NCBI RefSeq assembly: GCF_001427385.1
Contig: NZ_LMGJ01000002.1
Coordinates: 3,618-67,617, forward strand
Origin: Mesorhizobium sp. Root157
GTDB taxonomy: Bacteria > Pseudomonadota > Alphaproteobacteria > Rhizobiales > Rhizobiaceae
Direction: 5' to 3'
DNA: 64,000 nt
Under the pieces are notes generated by a model. It saw nothing but the letters and a program-made list of their open reading frames with translations. It searched no databases and was not told where the DNA came from. The translations under genes and the position numbers were made by a program. Of the stretch, positions 26,330 through 35,273 are shown piece by piece (position 1 is the first letter of the stretch; every line of letters begins with the position of its first letter).

Positions 26330-27241
26330 TTACCAGCCTTTGTCCCATTCCGGCCCATTGCGAAAATAGGCAACGAGGAAGTCGACGAAGACCCTGACCT
26401 TGATGGCGAGATGCCGGCCGGGCGGATAGAGGGCATAGACGGAAAGCGGCTTTGGTTCGAATTCGCGCAGCAGCGGCACGAGCCGTCCGGCACGGAACCG
26501 GGGTCCGGCGGTGAAACTTGGCGCGCGCGCTACACCGAGGCCCGCTTCGGCGGCCGTCAAGGCGACCTCGGCATTGGAAAAGCGCAACCGGCCAGTGACT
26601 TCGACAAGCGTGTCCATGCCGTCCGTTTCGCGAAACGCCCACACACCTGGTTCGCGGAAATTGGTGTCGATGATGCAGTCGTGGGATTTTAGGTCTTTCG
26701 GTACACTTGGCACGTCATGTTCGCGCAGATACGCCTCGGACGCACAGACCACAATGCGCGCCTCACATAGTTGGCGAGCAATGAGGCCGGAATCGGCAGG
26801 ACTACCAATGCGGATCGCGACGTCGAATCCTTCGTCCACCAGACTGACGACCCGATCCGAGAAACTGACATCGAGTTCGATCTGCGGGAACTGCCGGGCG
26901 AACTCGACCAGGACCGGTGCCAGTTGCGTCGCACCGAAGGACACGGGCGCGGTGAGCCGCAGGCGGCCTCTCGGTGTGCCTGACGTGTTGCGCACCGAGT
27001 CCTCGACTGCGTCGAAATCAGCGAGCAGAACCCTCATGCGCTCGAAATAGGCTTGACCCGCTTCAGTTGCCGCGAGTGCGCGGGTGGTGCGATTGAGCAG
27101 CCGAACGCCGAGTTCTGATTCCAGCCGCGACACCAGCTTCGACGCCTGGCCGGGGCTGGTCCGCAAACGTTCTGCGGCGCGGGCAAAGCTGCCCGCTTCC
27201 ATCACCGTAACTAACATCCTGACGCAGTCGAGCCGATCCAT
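26330..27241 (-). CDS. LysR-family regulator of the quinone-reductase block (inferred)
   Basis: 303 residues, normal size. The HTH reads MDRLDCVRMLVTVMEAGSFARAAERL and SPGQASKLVSRLESELGVRLLNRTTR, typical of the large group that governs oxidoreductases and drug efflux. The effector domain starts at LRLTAPVSFGATQLAPVL. It is oriented with the downstream F420-reductase-like, DoxX and QorB-like genes, separated by about 125 bases, rather than divergently. It may regulate them, but this cannot be shown here. Confidence 0.92.
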   Translation of the reverse strand: MDRLDCVRMLVTVMEAGSFARAAERLRTSPGQASKLVSRLESELGVRLLNRTTRALAATEAGQAYFERMRVLLADFDAVEDSVRNTSGTPRGRLRLTAPVSFGATQLAPVLVEFARQFPQIELDVSFSDRVVSLVDEGFDVAIRIGSPADSGLIARQLCEARIVVCASEAYLREHDVPSVPKDLKSHDCIIDTNFREPGVWAFRETDGMDTLVEVTGRLRFSNAEVALTAAEAGLGVARAPSFTAGPRFRAGRLVPLLREFEPKPLSVYALYPPGRHLAIKVRVFVDFLVAYFRNGPEWDKGW

Positions 27242-27290
27242 GCCGGACTAGTAGCCGCAGACGCCCCTCGATCCAAGTGCCGACAGACAT

Positions 27291-27575
27291 GTGGCGCTGC
27301 GGTTCGACTTCCGTTGCTGCGGAGAAAGTGAGGGTAAGAGGGCACAGGTGCGGTGCTTCGACCAGGTCGCCGAACCAAAGAACACTCTGTCCTGACTCGC
27401 CAAACGACCCGAAGTGGATCCGGAGCGCATTGGCATCACAGGCCTCAGTTTTGGCGCGGCGGTCTCAATCTACTCAACTGGCGTCGATGATCGCGTAGCC
27501 TCCTGCTTGTCTTCGTGCGGCGGGGGCAATGGCGAGCGTAAGTTCCGAGGCCAGCATCCGACGGAGAAATCCTGG
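27291..27575 (+). pseudogene. Alpha/beta hydrolase remnant with an in-frame stop
   Basis: One plus-strand frame reads VALRFDFRCCGESEGKRAQV, then KNTLS, a TGA at 27393-27395 where the family has Trp, then LAKRPEVDPERIGITGLSFG and FRGQHPTEKSW. This is the central part of a hydrolase, with the oxyanion strand (normally FRGCGES) and the nucleophile elbow (G-x-S-x-G as GLSFG). Both ends are missing. The sequence from 27576 to 27819 carries nothing I can name. Confidence 0.65.
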
Positions 27576-27819
27576 TATAAATCCATCGGCATTCTGGAGA
27601 ACGGACGTAGACGCAAGCAGGAAACCGGTAAGGAGGAAAACCTTGCTCGCAGACCGGGCAGACCGCTGACGCCCAGTCGCGCCGTTCGCTCTTCGCAGGG
27701 CTAAAGAGCCCCGCTTGGCTAGCCGAGCAAGGATGCTCGGCCGCAGTTGCACCGGCCCGTCTGCTCCACGTGCCGGAGGATGTCTTCGGGAAGAAGACGG
27801 ACAAGGACGCAGCAAGTGG

Positions 27820-28512
27820 TCACAACGGTCCTTCGATCTTTGGCGTGGGGTCGTCCTTCCATATCATACGGTAGACGGCTCCCTGCCTGACAGACTGCAC
27901 CGCCGCAGGCCGCAGCGCGACAATGCAGGTGCCGTCTCGATGTCGCACCGATGGATAGATAATGCCGTTAAGACCCTCAGCACGGGCGCTGCCGGCCAGC
28001 GCTTTGCCGATCGGGTAAGCCGTGGCCTTGTCCGGACCAAGTGATGGGTGATCCGGCACTTGGCGAAGATCAAGGAACTCGCCGGCGAAGCTGCAGAACA
28101 TTTCCGCATATTCGACGATGGCTTTGTAGTCGCCGGCGTCTGCCAGTGCGCTGGACAGATGATATCCGACCTCATCAAGGCAGGTCTCGACATCGAGCGC
28201 GGCATACCAGGCGCCGCGATCCGATCCGTTGAAACGGTTCGGCTGCTGCGGTTTGGCATAGGCGAACGACGCGTTGATGAAATGCGCATGCGGCACGTCG
28301 TAGACGAGTTCGTTGGCTGCCAGCCCGGAAATCCCTTTCTCCTGCGCGATCAGCCGAGTGCTTGTCGCGCCTTCAATCTCGGCGAGGAGTTCGAGTTCAT
28401 CTTCGTTGTCCACCAATCGGACCAGCACCGCCGCACGAAGTCGTGCGGTCGTCACCAGCCGGACGGTTTTGGGAAACGCCTCAGTTACGACAGGGACGCC
28501 ATCAATCGACAA
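27820..28512 (-). CDS. RES-domain toxin (NAD+-degrading family)
   Basis: 230 residues. RES toxins deplete NAD+ or modify targets with ADP-ribose. Visible family features are the early Arg region (LVRLVDNEDELELLAEIE), NRFNGSDRGAWYAALDVETCLDEV, which holds the Glu, and a late GLNGIIYPSVRHRDGTCIVALRP, which holds the Ser. The start follows the antitoxin stop without any gap (28512/28513). The antitoxin-first order with an Xre/MbcA-type partner is standard. It looks intact and may be active. Confidence 0.88.
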   Translation of the reverse strand: MSIDGVPVVTEAFPKTVRLVTTARLRAAVLVRLVDNEDELELLAEIEGATSTRLIAQEKGISGLAANELVYDVPHAHFINASFAYAKPQQPNRFNGSDRGAWYAALDVETCLDEVGYHLSSALADAGDYKAIVEYAEMFCSFAGEFLDLRQVPDHPSLGPDKATAYPIGKALAGSARAEGLNGIIYPSVRHRDGTCIVALRPAAVQSVRQGAVYRMIWKDDPTPKIEGPL

Positions 28513-28941
28513 TCACAGTCCCCCACGGACTGCGTCGACATATCTGCGTACCTCGAGCATCTGGGGGATGCCGCTCTTCATCATTGAAGCAATCGGGCTC
28601 GACCGAGCGAATAGGGGGGCCTTGTTTTCGAGTTTCGGCCAGCGGTCTGCCATGTCGTCGGCAAACAACAGATGCAGCCCTTTATAGATGCCGACCATTG
28701 CCGAGATCCGAGTCAGTTGGTCCTGGCTGAGGTGTTTTTCCTTCCCGTCCCGCTTCAGCCGCTCCCAGGTGCTTGTTGAGACGTCGAGGAGTGCTGCAGC
28801 CTGCTGGCCCGTCAGGCCCCACTGTTCGACGAGACGCTTGTAGGCTTTGAACGCCACTTTCGACAGTCGCGCCCTATCGGCTTCGGCCGAGAAGTCCTGT
28901 CGTTCCGGGAGTTTCGGAAATAGGTGCGCGGTGGCAAGCAT
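28513..28941 (-). CDS. Xre/MbcA/ParS-type antitoxin (DUF2384)
   Basis: 142 residues. The middle reads AFKAYKRLVEQWGLTGQQAAALLDVSTSTWERLKRDGKE (shortened here to its key features), an Xre-like HTH. It is followed by the toxin-binding domain: LTRISAMVGIYKGLHLLFAD, then PLFARSSPIASMM, the usual NxxF-like contact region. The ATG has GGAG at 28947-28950, inside the proximal operator. It neutralises the RES toxin and should repress the operon. Confidence 0.88.
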   Translation of the reverse strand: MLATAHLFPKLPERQDFSAEADRARLSKVAFKAYKRLVEQWGLTGQQAAALLDVSTSTWERLKRDGKEKHLSQDQLTRISAMVGIYKGLHLLFADDMADRWPKLENKAPLFARSSPIASMMKSGIPQMLEVRRYVDAVRGGL

Positions 28942-28949
28942 TTTTTCTC

Positions 28950-28984
28950 CATCATATGGTGATGAAAACTTACATCATATGATG
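28950..28984 (-). promoter_or_regulatory. Twin operator of the RES/Xre operon
   Basis: The perfect 12-base palindrome CATCATATGATG lies at 28973-28984. A near copy, CATCATATGGTG, with one change, lies at 28950-28961, immediately before the antitoxin start. Their centres are 23 bases apart, about two helical turns, which suits cooperative binding by an Xre-type repressor. The proximal copy covers the ribosome-binding site, so repression could act on both transcription and translation. Binding is inferred. Confidence 0.7.
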
Positions 28985-29116
28985 GGTGTTTGTCCAGAAT
29001 GCAATATCAGAATGTGACCGCTGCACGTTGCAAGCGACGGGGTAGAAAACAAGAAAGGGAAAGAGGTGGGATCCCCAGAGCGTGCAAATCAGATTCAAGG
29101 CTGTCTTTTGGAGGCA

Positions 29117-29390
29117 GCCATGGGTGTTCTGGACCGTCTGATCCTTCGGGACGATCAATGGGAGCGGATATCGCAACACATTATCGGCGACGACGCGGGG
29201 TTCTTCGGGTCGCGACAACCGAATGCTTGTTGAAGCGGTTCTGTGGATCGTACGGACCGGCTCCAAGGCATCTGGTGGCGCATCTTCGCGGCGATGTCGG
29301 ACGATCCGAACTTTGAATACCTGATCGTCGATTCCTGGCCGACACGACGATCCAGTCGGCGATCCAAGTGTCGCTTGACCTGCCAGGCAT
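29117..29390 (+). mobile_element. IS5-family transposase remnant
   Basis: The plus strand gives LRDDQWERISQHIIGDDAG, matching the N-terminus of IS5-type transposases (S-D-x-Q-W-x-R-I-x-P-H-L). A frameshift follows, then NRMLVEAVLWIVRTGS and, after a deletion, IWWRIFAAMSDDPNFEYLIVDS with the first catalytic Asp. The remainder is missing. The spacers on either side (28985-29116 and 29391-29534) hold no gene I can support. Confidence 0.7.
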
Positions 29391-29534
29391 CACAGCTACC
29401 TGCATGAGGATGTCAGCACTCAGGTCGAGCTAGCCAGTGCGGGATTGCTCCGCCATAGCCGGCCGATTCCAATCACGTTTGACAGGTCGTCCGTCGCAGC
29501 AAAACCCGCCAGAAACTTCCACCAGTCCGTGAGC

Positions 29535-30380
29535 TTATACCGTTGCCGGTTGCTGTTTGGCTCGGGCGACGATCTGCGTTGGATTGACGAAGCGTAGCGC
29601 AATCAGAAGCCAGATCAAGGTCGTGATCATATAAATCACTGCCATAGCGTCGATCGACTGGACGGCGCGTACACCGGAGGCGAATACCGAATAATAGAGC
29701 GCTACCACGAGCGTCTGGCTGGTCGGACCGGCGGTCAGGAAGGTCAGTTCGAACATGCCGATGGTCCGCACCAGTACGAGCAGCAGCGCCGCGAGGATAC
29801 CCGGCACCAGCATCGGCAGCAAGACATAGCGGAAAAGCTGAAACGTGTTGGCACCGAAAACGCGCGCCGCCGCCTCGACCTTGGGGTCGATCTGCTCGAT
29901 GAAGGGGATCATCACCAGGATGACGAAGGGGACGGTCGGCACGAGATTTGCCAGCACCACGCCCCAGAATGTTCCGCCGACGCCCGATTGATAAAGCACC
30001 GTCGCCAAGGGAATGCCGTAGGTGATCGGCGGCACCAGAAGCGGCAGCAGGAACAAAAGCATCACCAGCTTCTTGCCGGGAAATTCACGCCGAGCCAGCG
30101 CATAGGCGGCTGTCACCCCAAGCAGGCCGGATAGCACCACCACGGTGAAGGCGATCTGAAACGTCACGATCAAGATGTCGTAGAGCTGGAACTCTGCCCA
30201 TGCTGTAAAATACCAGCGCGTGGTGTATCCAGCCGGCAACCAGGTGCCGAGCCAGCGCGTGCCGAAGGATGACAGGATCACAGTCGCAATCATCGCGATC
30301 AGATTGACGACGAAAAAGGCCACTACCACCCATATCGCGGTAATCCAGAGCTTGGCGCCGATTGTGGTATCGCGGATCAT
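29535..30380 (-). CDS. Hexuronate-cluster ABC permease, PotC-like
   Basis: 281 residues with about six membrane segments, starting AKLWITAIWVVVAFFVVNLIAMI. The EAA loop reads KVEAAARVFGANTFQLFRYVLLPMLVPG. It lies one base after the other permease and is the last gene of an operon ordered binding protein, ATPase, permease, permease. The IS5 remnant begins about 150 bases beyond its 3' end. With its partner it should import a hexuronate or uronate oligomer, judged only from the adjacent uxu/uxa genes. Confidence 0.9.
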   Translation of the reverse strand: MIRDTTIGAKLWITAIWVVVAFFVVNLIAMIATVILSSFGTRWLGTWLPAGYTTRWYFTAWAEFQLYDILIVTFQIAFTVVVLSGLLGVTAAYALARREFPGKKLVMLLFLLPLLVPPITYGIPLATVLYQSGVGGTFWGVVLANLVPTVPFVILVMIPFIEQIDPKVEAAARVFGANTFQLFRYVLLPMLVPGILAALLLVLVRTIGMFELTFLTAGPTSQTLVVALYYSVFASGVRAVQSIDAMAVIYMITTLIWLLIALRFVNPTQIVARAKQQPATV

Positions 30381-30381
30381 C

Positions 30382-31290
30382 TCAGCCTTTCCCGCCTGCG
30401 GTCGAACCGCGATAGAACAGGTTGCGCAACATCAGGACGGCGACGACGATGACCAGTTGCACAGCGGCCATGATCATGGCGATCGCCGATGCCATCGAAT
30501 AATCATACTGCTCAAAGGCTGCCTGATAAGCCGCAATCGAAATCACGCGCGTGGGGCCGGCGGGCGCACCGAGCAGGATCGCCGACGGGAAGACCGCGAA
30601 CGCCTGCACGAAGGAGAGGAGGAAGGCGATTGCCAGCCCCGGCACCAGAAGCGGCAGGAAGACATGGCGGAAGCGTTGCCAGGCGCGCGCGCCATGCGTC
30701 GCCGCCGCTTGTTCCAATGCCGGGTCGATGCCGGTGACGTAAGACAGCGTCAGAAGGAAGGTGAAGGGAAAGCCGGTGATGATCAGCGAAGCAAACACGC
30801 CCCAGTAATTGTTGGTGAGCTTGACCGGACTGTCGATGATCCCGAACAGCATCAGCGTGCGGCTGAACCAGCCTTGCGGCCCCAGAAAGTTGAGCAGACC
30901 TTCTGCTACCAGAACCGTGCCCAGCGTGACCGGCAGAACGAGGATCGTGGTCAGCAGGCGCTGGCGCGTCATCAGGCGAACGCGGAAGGCGACCGGCAGC
31001 GCAAGGGCAAGACTGATGATGGTCACGGGCACGGCAAGCCACAAGGTCGTGGCGATGGTGTTGTAGAGAAACGGGTCGGAGAAGAAGCGGGTGTAGTTGG
31101 CGAACATCCCGCCTTCCTTCGGCTCGAAGGACAGAAGCAGGCCATAGACAAATGGATAGACGAAGATAGCGAGTACGAACAGGACAGCCGGCAGTACCAG
31201 CAATGTGACACCGTCCATCCCTCGCAGGGCCAGGCGCTGGCGAAGGGAAGGGGGCGGCGTGTGGTCTGTCTTCTGCATCGGCGCGCTCAC
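30382..31290 (-). CDS. Hexuronate-cluster ABC permease, PotB-like
   Basis: 302 residues. A polar, proline-rich N-terminus (KTDHTPPPSLRQRLALRG) leads into the first membrane segment (VTLLVLPAVLFVLAIFVYPFVYG). The EAA loop is EQAAATHGARAWQRFRHVFLPLLVPG. The start overlaps the ATPase stop by four bases (31287-31290). It forms the transmembrane channel together with the PotC-like protein. Confidence 0.9.
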   Translation of the reverse strand: MSAPMQKTDHTPPPSLRQRLALRGMDGVTLLVLPAVLFVLAIFVYPFVYGLLLSFEPKEGGMFANYTRFFSDPFLYNTIATTLWLAVPVTIISLALALPVAFRVRLMTRQRLLTTILVLPVTLGTVLVAEGLLNFLGPQGWFSRTLMLFGIIDSPVKLTNNYWGVFASLIITGFPFTFLLTLSYVTGIDPALEQAAATHGARAWQRFRHVFLPLLVPGLAIAFLLSFVQAFAVFPSAILLGAPAGPTRVISIAAYQAAFEQYDYSMASAIAMIMAAVQLVIVVAVLMLRNLFYRGSTAGGKG

Positions 31291-32354
31291 GCCGCATAAG
31301 CCAGGGCGTGGGCCGGGTCGACCGCCAGCGAAATGGTGCTCCCTATCGCTGCGGCCTGCGGCGCATGGAAAATCAGTTCGAGACCTCCCTCGGTGCGCGC
31401 GGTGCCGACAAATTCACGGCCGCGATATTCGATGGTCTCGACTGTGGCGGTAAGCGCGTTGTCGCCGGCGTCAATGGCGGTGACATCGTCCGGGCGCGCG
31501 GCAATAACAGCCTGCGCGCCGATGGGGATTTCGCCGCGCATATTGCCGGCGAGTTTGACGGTGCCAACCTCGACCGTCACCCGGTCACCGTCGCGGGCCG
31601 TCACCTTACCGGTGAGGCGGTTGCGGTAACCCATGAATTCGGCGACGTCGAGGTGGTCGGGGCTTTCATAAAGAATACGCGGTGAACCCACTTGCCGGAT
31701 CTGGCCGTCGCGCAGCACCACGATGCGGTCGGCGAGCGAGAGCGCCTCGTCCTGATCGTGGGTGACATAGATGGTGGTGGCGCCCAACTGGTTGTGAATG
31801 CGCCTGATCTCGGCGCGCATTTCCAGGCGCAGCTTTGCATCGAGATTGGACAACGGCTCGTCCATCAGGACCAGGGGCGGTTCGATGACGATGGCGCGGG
31901 CAATGGCGACACGCTGCTGCTGGCCGCCGGACAACTGCCCGGGCAATTTGTGGCCATGCGTCTCGAGGCGCACGAGCATCAGCGCCTCGTCCACCCGCCT
32001 TGATATCTCGGCCTTGGCCGTGCCGCGCATCTTGAGGCCGAAGCCGATATTGGCGTGCACGGTCATGTGCGGAAACAGCGCATAGCTCTGGAACACCATG
32101 CCGAAACCACGGTCCTCCGGCTTCAACTGGTCGATGCGCTTGTCGTCGAGATAGATGCTGCCGCCGGTGGCTGCAAGCAGGCCGGCGATACAGTTGAGCG
32201 CCGTCGATTTTCCGCAGCCCGAAGGGCCGAGAAGCGCAATGAATTCGCCCTTTCCGATCGACAGGGAGACGTCCTGAAGCGCGTTCACCGATCCGAATGA
32301 CCGCGTCAAATGGTCAAGGCGGAGCTGATTGAATTTCGACGATGCTAACAGCAT
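31287..32354 (-). CDS. Hexuronate-cluster ABC ATPase, PotA/UgpC-like
   Basis: 355 residues. Walker A is GPSGCGKSTALN, the signature LSGGQQQRVAIARA, Walker B PLVLMDEPLSNLD and the switch His in IYVTHDQDEALSLADR. A TOBE-type domain occupies the last 110 residues (GVPV-like region replaced by IPIGAQAVIAARPDDV). It is the second gene of the operon. The 147-base spacer to the binding-protein gene contains a small inverted repeat (GCCTGT/ACAGGC at 32479-32493) that could act as a processing hairpin. Confidence 0.93.
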   Translation of the reverse strand: MLLASSKFNQLRLDHLTRSFGSVNALQDVSLSIGKGEFIALLGPSGCGKSTALNCIAGLLAATGGSIYLDDKRIDQLKPEDRGFGMVFQSYALFPHMTVHANIGFGLKMRGTAKAEISRRVDEALMLVRLETHGHKLPGQLSGGQQQRVAIARAIVIEPPLVLMDEPLSNLDAKLRLEMRAEIRRIHNQLGATTIYVTHDQDEALSLADRIVVLRDGQIRQVGSPRILYESPDHLDVAEFMGYRNRLTGKVTARDGDRVTVEVGTVKLAGNMRGEIPIGAQAVIAARPDDVTAIDAGDNALTATVETIEYRGREFVGTARTEGGLELIFHAPQAAAIGSTISLAVDPAHALAYAA

Positions 32355-32501
32355 CCATAAATCCCGTTGCTGTGCAGGAACCGGACAGCAGCCCGAGTCC
32401 TGACGTGAAGTGAGTATCCGACACGTCGCCGGATTTCAGGCCCGGATATGGCCGGCAGCAAGCACCCGCCGTTGCCGCGCCTGTCCGACAGGCCGATCGA
32501 C

Positions 32502-33680
32502 CTATTTTGCTACCGCGGCGACCTGTTCGTCCCAGATGCGGAACGCTGTGACCATCGCTGCCGGCTCGAGCGGCAGTTCGATCGGGTTGTTGGCGATCAG
32601 ATCGGCATATTCCTCGCGGCCGAATTCGGCGATTGAGTCCTGGCTTTCCTGCGGAGCCATGTCGAGGGTCACGCCCTTTACCGCGGGGCCGGGATAGAAA
32701 TAGCCTTGGTCATAGGTGAACGCCTGTTGTTCGGGCGTCAGCAGGAAGGCCATCAGATCCTTCAGCACGGCCAGCTTTTCGTCGGAAACGCCTTTCGGCA
32801 CGCACATATAGTGGGCGTCGGCGACCCAGTGGAAGCCCTTCAGCGCAGCCACCTTGGCTTCCTTCGGCACGACGCCGAGGACGCGGGGGTTGATGTCCCA
32901 ACCGGTCGTGGTCACAGTCAGGTCGCGCGTGCCCTCACCGAGTTCCTTCATCAGCGCGCCGGTTCCGGTCGGGTAGTATTCGATATATTTGTGCAGTTCT
33001 TTCAGATAGGCCCAGGTCTTGTCCCAGCCCTTGACCGGGTCCTTTGGGTCGGCATCGCCGAGCAGATAGGGCAGGCCCATAAGGAAGGTGCGGCCGGGGC
33101 CGGAATTTGCCGGGCGTGCATAGAGGAAGCGGTTCGAGTTTTCTTTCGCCCAGCCAAGCAGTTCTTCCGCCGTGGTCGGAACCGTCTGGACCTTGTCTGG
33201 CATATATTCGAGCAACGGACCGGAAGGATAGTAGGTCACAACGACGCCGTGATCCTTGCCAAGCGCCAGCATGCGCGCCGCCGGCTCTTGATAGATGTCT
33301 TCCAGTTTCGGCAGGGCGCCGGATTCATCCGGCAGAAGCTTGACCCACAAATCCATCTCCAGACCCGCCGAAAGCGCGTCCGTGCCAGTCAGCACCAGGT
33401 CGATATCGACGCGGCCCGCCCCTTGCTGGGCCTTGATCTTGCCTGGCAGTTCAGGTGCGGGAGCCTTGGTGAAGGTGATGCTCGACACAAGCTCCGGCTT
33501 TGCCGCACGATAATTTTCGATCGCTTTTTGCGTGAGCGCGAGATTGCCGGCGACGTCAACCACGTTGATAGCGACCGGCGAAGTCGGCAGGGTCGCCGTT
33601 TGCGCAAAGCCACGTGTTGCCGGCAGCGTGGCCACGCTGGCCAGTGCGCCGAGTGCCTGTCTGCGAGTGATGCTGATCAT
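32502..33680 (-). CDS. Hexuronate-cluster ABC substrate-binding protein
   Basis: 392 residues. A Tat-type signal (ITRRQALGALASVATLPATRGFAQ) directs it to the periplasm. The mature part has ITFTKAPAPELPGKIKAQQ, AQNSGPGRT-like ANSGPGRTFLMGLPYLLG and LTPEQQAFTYDQGYFYPGP, typical of the PotD/family 1 binding-protein group. It is the first gene of the importer operon. A TGATATATTAAT box 51 bases upstream matches sites at the uxaC/gntR and uxaA/kdgK promoters, which ties this importer to the hexuronate regulon. The ligand is inferred to be a hexuronate or a derivative. Confidence 0.88.
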   Translation of the reverse strand: MISITRRQALGALASVATLPATRGFAQTATLPTSPVAINVVDVAGNLALTQKAIENYRAAKPELVSSITFTKAPAPELPGKIKAQQGAGRVDIDLVLTGTDALSAGLEMDLWVKLLPDESGALPKLEDIYQEPAARMLALGKDHGVVVTYYPSGPLLEYMPDKVQTVPTTAEELLGWAKENSNRFLYARPANSGPGRTFLMGLPYLLGDADPKDPVKGWDKTWAYLKELHKYIEYYPTGTGALMKELGEGTRDLTVTTTGWDINPRVLGVVPKEAKVAALKGFHWVADAHYMCVPKGVSDEKLAVLKDLMAFLLTPEQQAFTYDQGYFYPGPAVKGVTLDMAPQESQDSIAEFGREEYADLIANNPIELPLEPAAMVTAFRIWDEQVAAVAK

Positions 33681-33730
33681 TTCGTCTCCTCCCTGAATAC
33701 CACGAATGTCGTCTGTCTTTATCCTATCTT

Positions 33731-33748
33731 TGATATATTAATCTATCA
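33731..33748. promoter_or_regulatory. Candidate GntR/UxuR operator 1 (importer operon)
   Basis: TGATATATTAATCTATCA contains the core TGATATATTA, one base off the perfect palindrome TAATATATTA found at 36775 and 40508. It also has TGATA/TATCA arms. It lies 51-68 bases upstream of the binding-protein start on the minus strand, a position suited to repression. The shared box is seen directly; the identity of the binding protein is inference. Confidence 0.6.
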
Positions 33749-33788
33749 GTCTTCAAACACAACAGCTTTCTGTCGGCTTGCTCTCTGC

Positions 33789-35273
33789 CTATGAACTGCG
33801 AAAATGTTGCACTGTCGCGGCCGCGCCGCTGCGCAACAGCCTGCCCAATGCCATCTCGACCGATGCGCGGAATTCCGGATTGGCGGGAAGGTCGATGCCG
33901 AAAACCTGCTCAAGCTGGAGCAATGCTCCACTCAACTCGCTTGCAGTATCCATCCCTTGCGTCCGGCTTCGCATGGCCGCGGCAAGCGGGTCGCGAACGT
34001 CGATTTGCCTGCCCTTCTCATCTGTACCGCAGGCATAGCGCATCCAGGCAGCGACACCGAGCGCCAGCCGCGAAAAAGGCGCGCCGGCCCCAAGACGATC
34101 GCGGATCGTGTTGAGCAGTCGCTGGGGCAGCTTTTGCGAACCGTCCATGGCGATCTGCCAGGTGCGGTGACGCAGCGCCGAGTTGCGGAACCGGGAGAGG
34201 AGATCGGCCTTGTATGCAGTAAGGTCGATGCCCGGCAGTGGCGGAAGGGTCGGGGAAACCTCTTCGTCCATAAGTTTCTTGATCAACTCGGAGAAGCCTG
34301 GCGCGGCCATCGTTTCGGCGACGGTTTCATGGCCAGCCAGGTAGCCGAGATAGGCAAGCGTCGAATGGCTGCCGTTGAGTAGTCGAAGCTTCATCAACTC
34401 ATAGGCGTCGACATCTTTCACGAATATCGCGCCGGCCTCTTCCCATTCCGGTCGCCCGGCGGAAAAATCATCCTCGATCACCCATTGCGAAAATGGCTCG
34501 GTCATCACCGGCCAGGTATCGGCAAGCCCGAGCCTTTCGGCAATCGCCGCGCGATCGGGATCCGTGGTTGCCGGCACGATACGGTCGACCATGGTCGAGG
34601 GGCAGGAGATCTCGTCGGCGACATAGCGGCTGAGATCCGGGTCACGGAGTTCCGCAAAGCGGATTGCGACGTTTTTCAGCGTCCGGCCGTTGGCCGGAAG
34701 ATTGTCACAGGAGAGCAAGGTGAAGGGCGCAAGGCCGGCGGCGCGGCGGCGGGCAATAGCCTCGACGACGAAACCGATGGCGCTATGCGGCGAGCCCGGA
34801 GCGGCAAGGTCATGGCGGATGTCAGGATGCGTTTCATCAAGGGTTCCGCTTGCCGGGGCATGACAATAGCCCTTTTCGGTCACCGTCAATGAAACGAGCT
34901 TCACCTCCGGACGAGTCATCGCCGTCAGCAGGGCTTGCGGGTCTTCCGGCGCCACCACCAGGCCGGAACTGCTCCCCACCACACGCAACTGCTCGCCTTC
35001 GCCATTGCGGGCGGCAACAGTGTAAAGGCCATCCTGCGGCGCCAGCGCGTCGCGTGTTTCGGCGCTGCGCAACGAGGCGCCGACAATGCCCCAGCGCAAA
35101 TCCCCGCTGCCGAGAACGGTGTCGGTATAGACTGCCTGATGCGCGCGATGGAAGGCACCGATGCCGAGATGCACGATGCCGGGGGCAATCAAGCTGCGAT
35201 CATAGGCGGGACGGGTGATGGCTGGCGGCAATTCGCCAAGCGTCTTGTTGGACAGGCGCTTTGCCGTCGTCAC
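33789..35273 (-). CDS. uxuB: Fructuronate reductase (D-mannonate oxidoreductase), mannitol dehydrogenase family
   Basis: 494 residues, the usual length. The N-terminal NAD domain begins PGIVHLGIGAFHRAHQAVYTD and continues with WGIVGASLRSAETRDAL. Further hallmarks are LVSLTVTEKGYCH, FTLLSCDNLPANG, then the C-terminal domain with YELMKLRLLNGSHSTLAYLGYLAG, which holds the catalytic Lys-Asn-His set. It reduces D-fructuronate to D-mannonate with NADH; some relatives also reduce tagaturonate. Its start overlaps the uxaC stop by four bases, so the two are translationally coupled. Confidence 0.93.
   Translation of the reverse strand: MTTAKRLSNKTLGELPPAITRPAYDRSLIAPGIVHLGIGAFHRAHQAVYTDTVLGSGDLRWGIVGASLRSAETRDALAPQDGLYTVAARNGEGEQLRVVGSSSGLVVAPEDPQALLTAMTRPEVKLVSLTVTEKGYCHAPASGTLDETHPDIRHDLAAPGSPHSAIGFVVEAIARRRAAGLAPFTLLSCDNLPANGRTLKNVAIRFAELRDPDLSRYVADEISCPSTMVDRIVPATTDPDRAAIAERLGLADTWPVMTEPFSQWVIEDDFSAGRPEWEEAGAIFVKDVDAYELMKLRLLNGSHSTLAYLGYLAGHETVAETMAAPGFSELIKKLMDEEVSPTLPPLPGIDLTAYKADLLSRFRNSALRHRTWQIAMDGSQKLPQRLLNTIRDRLGAGAPFSRLALGVAAWMRYACGTDEKGRQIDVRDPLAAAMRSRTQGMDTASELSGALLQLEQVFGIDLPANPEFRASVEMALGRLLRSGAAATVQHFRSS

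Noticed and set aside
27445..27815. Minus-strand frames of about 115 codons between the hydrolase remnant and the RES toxin
   Set aside because: They overlap the hydrolase remnant and show low-complexity Arg/Ser-rich composition.
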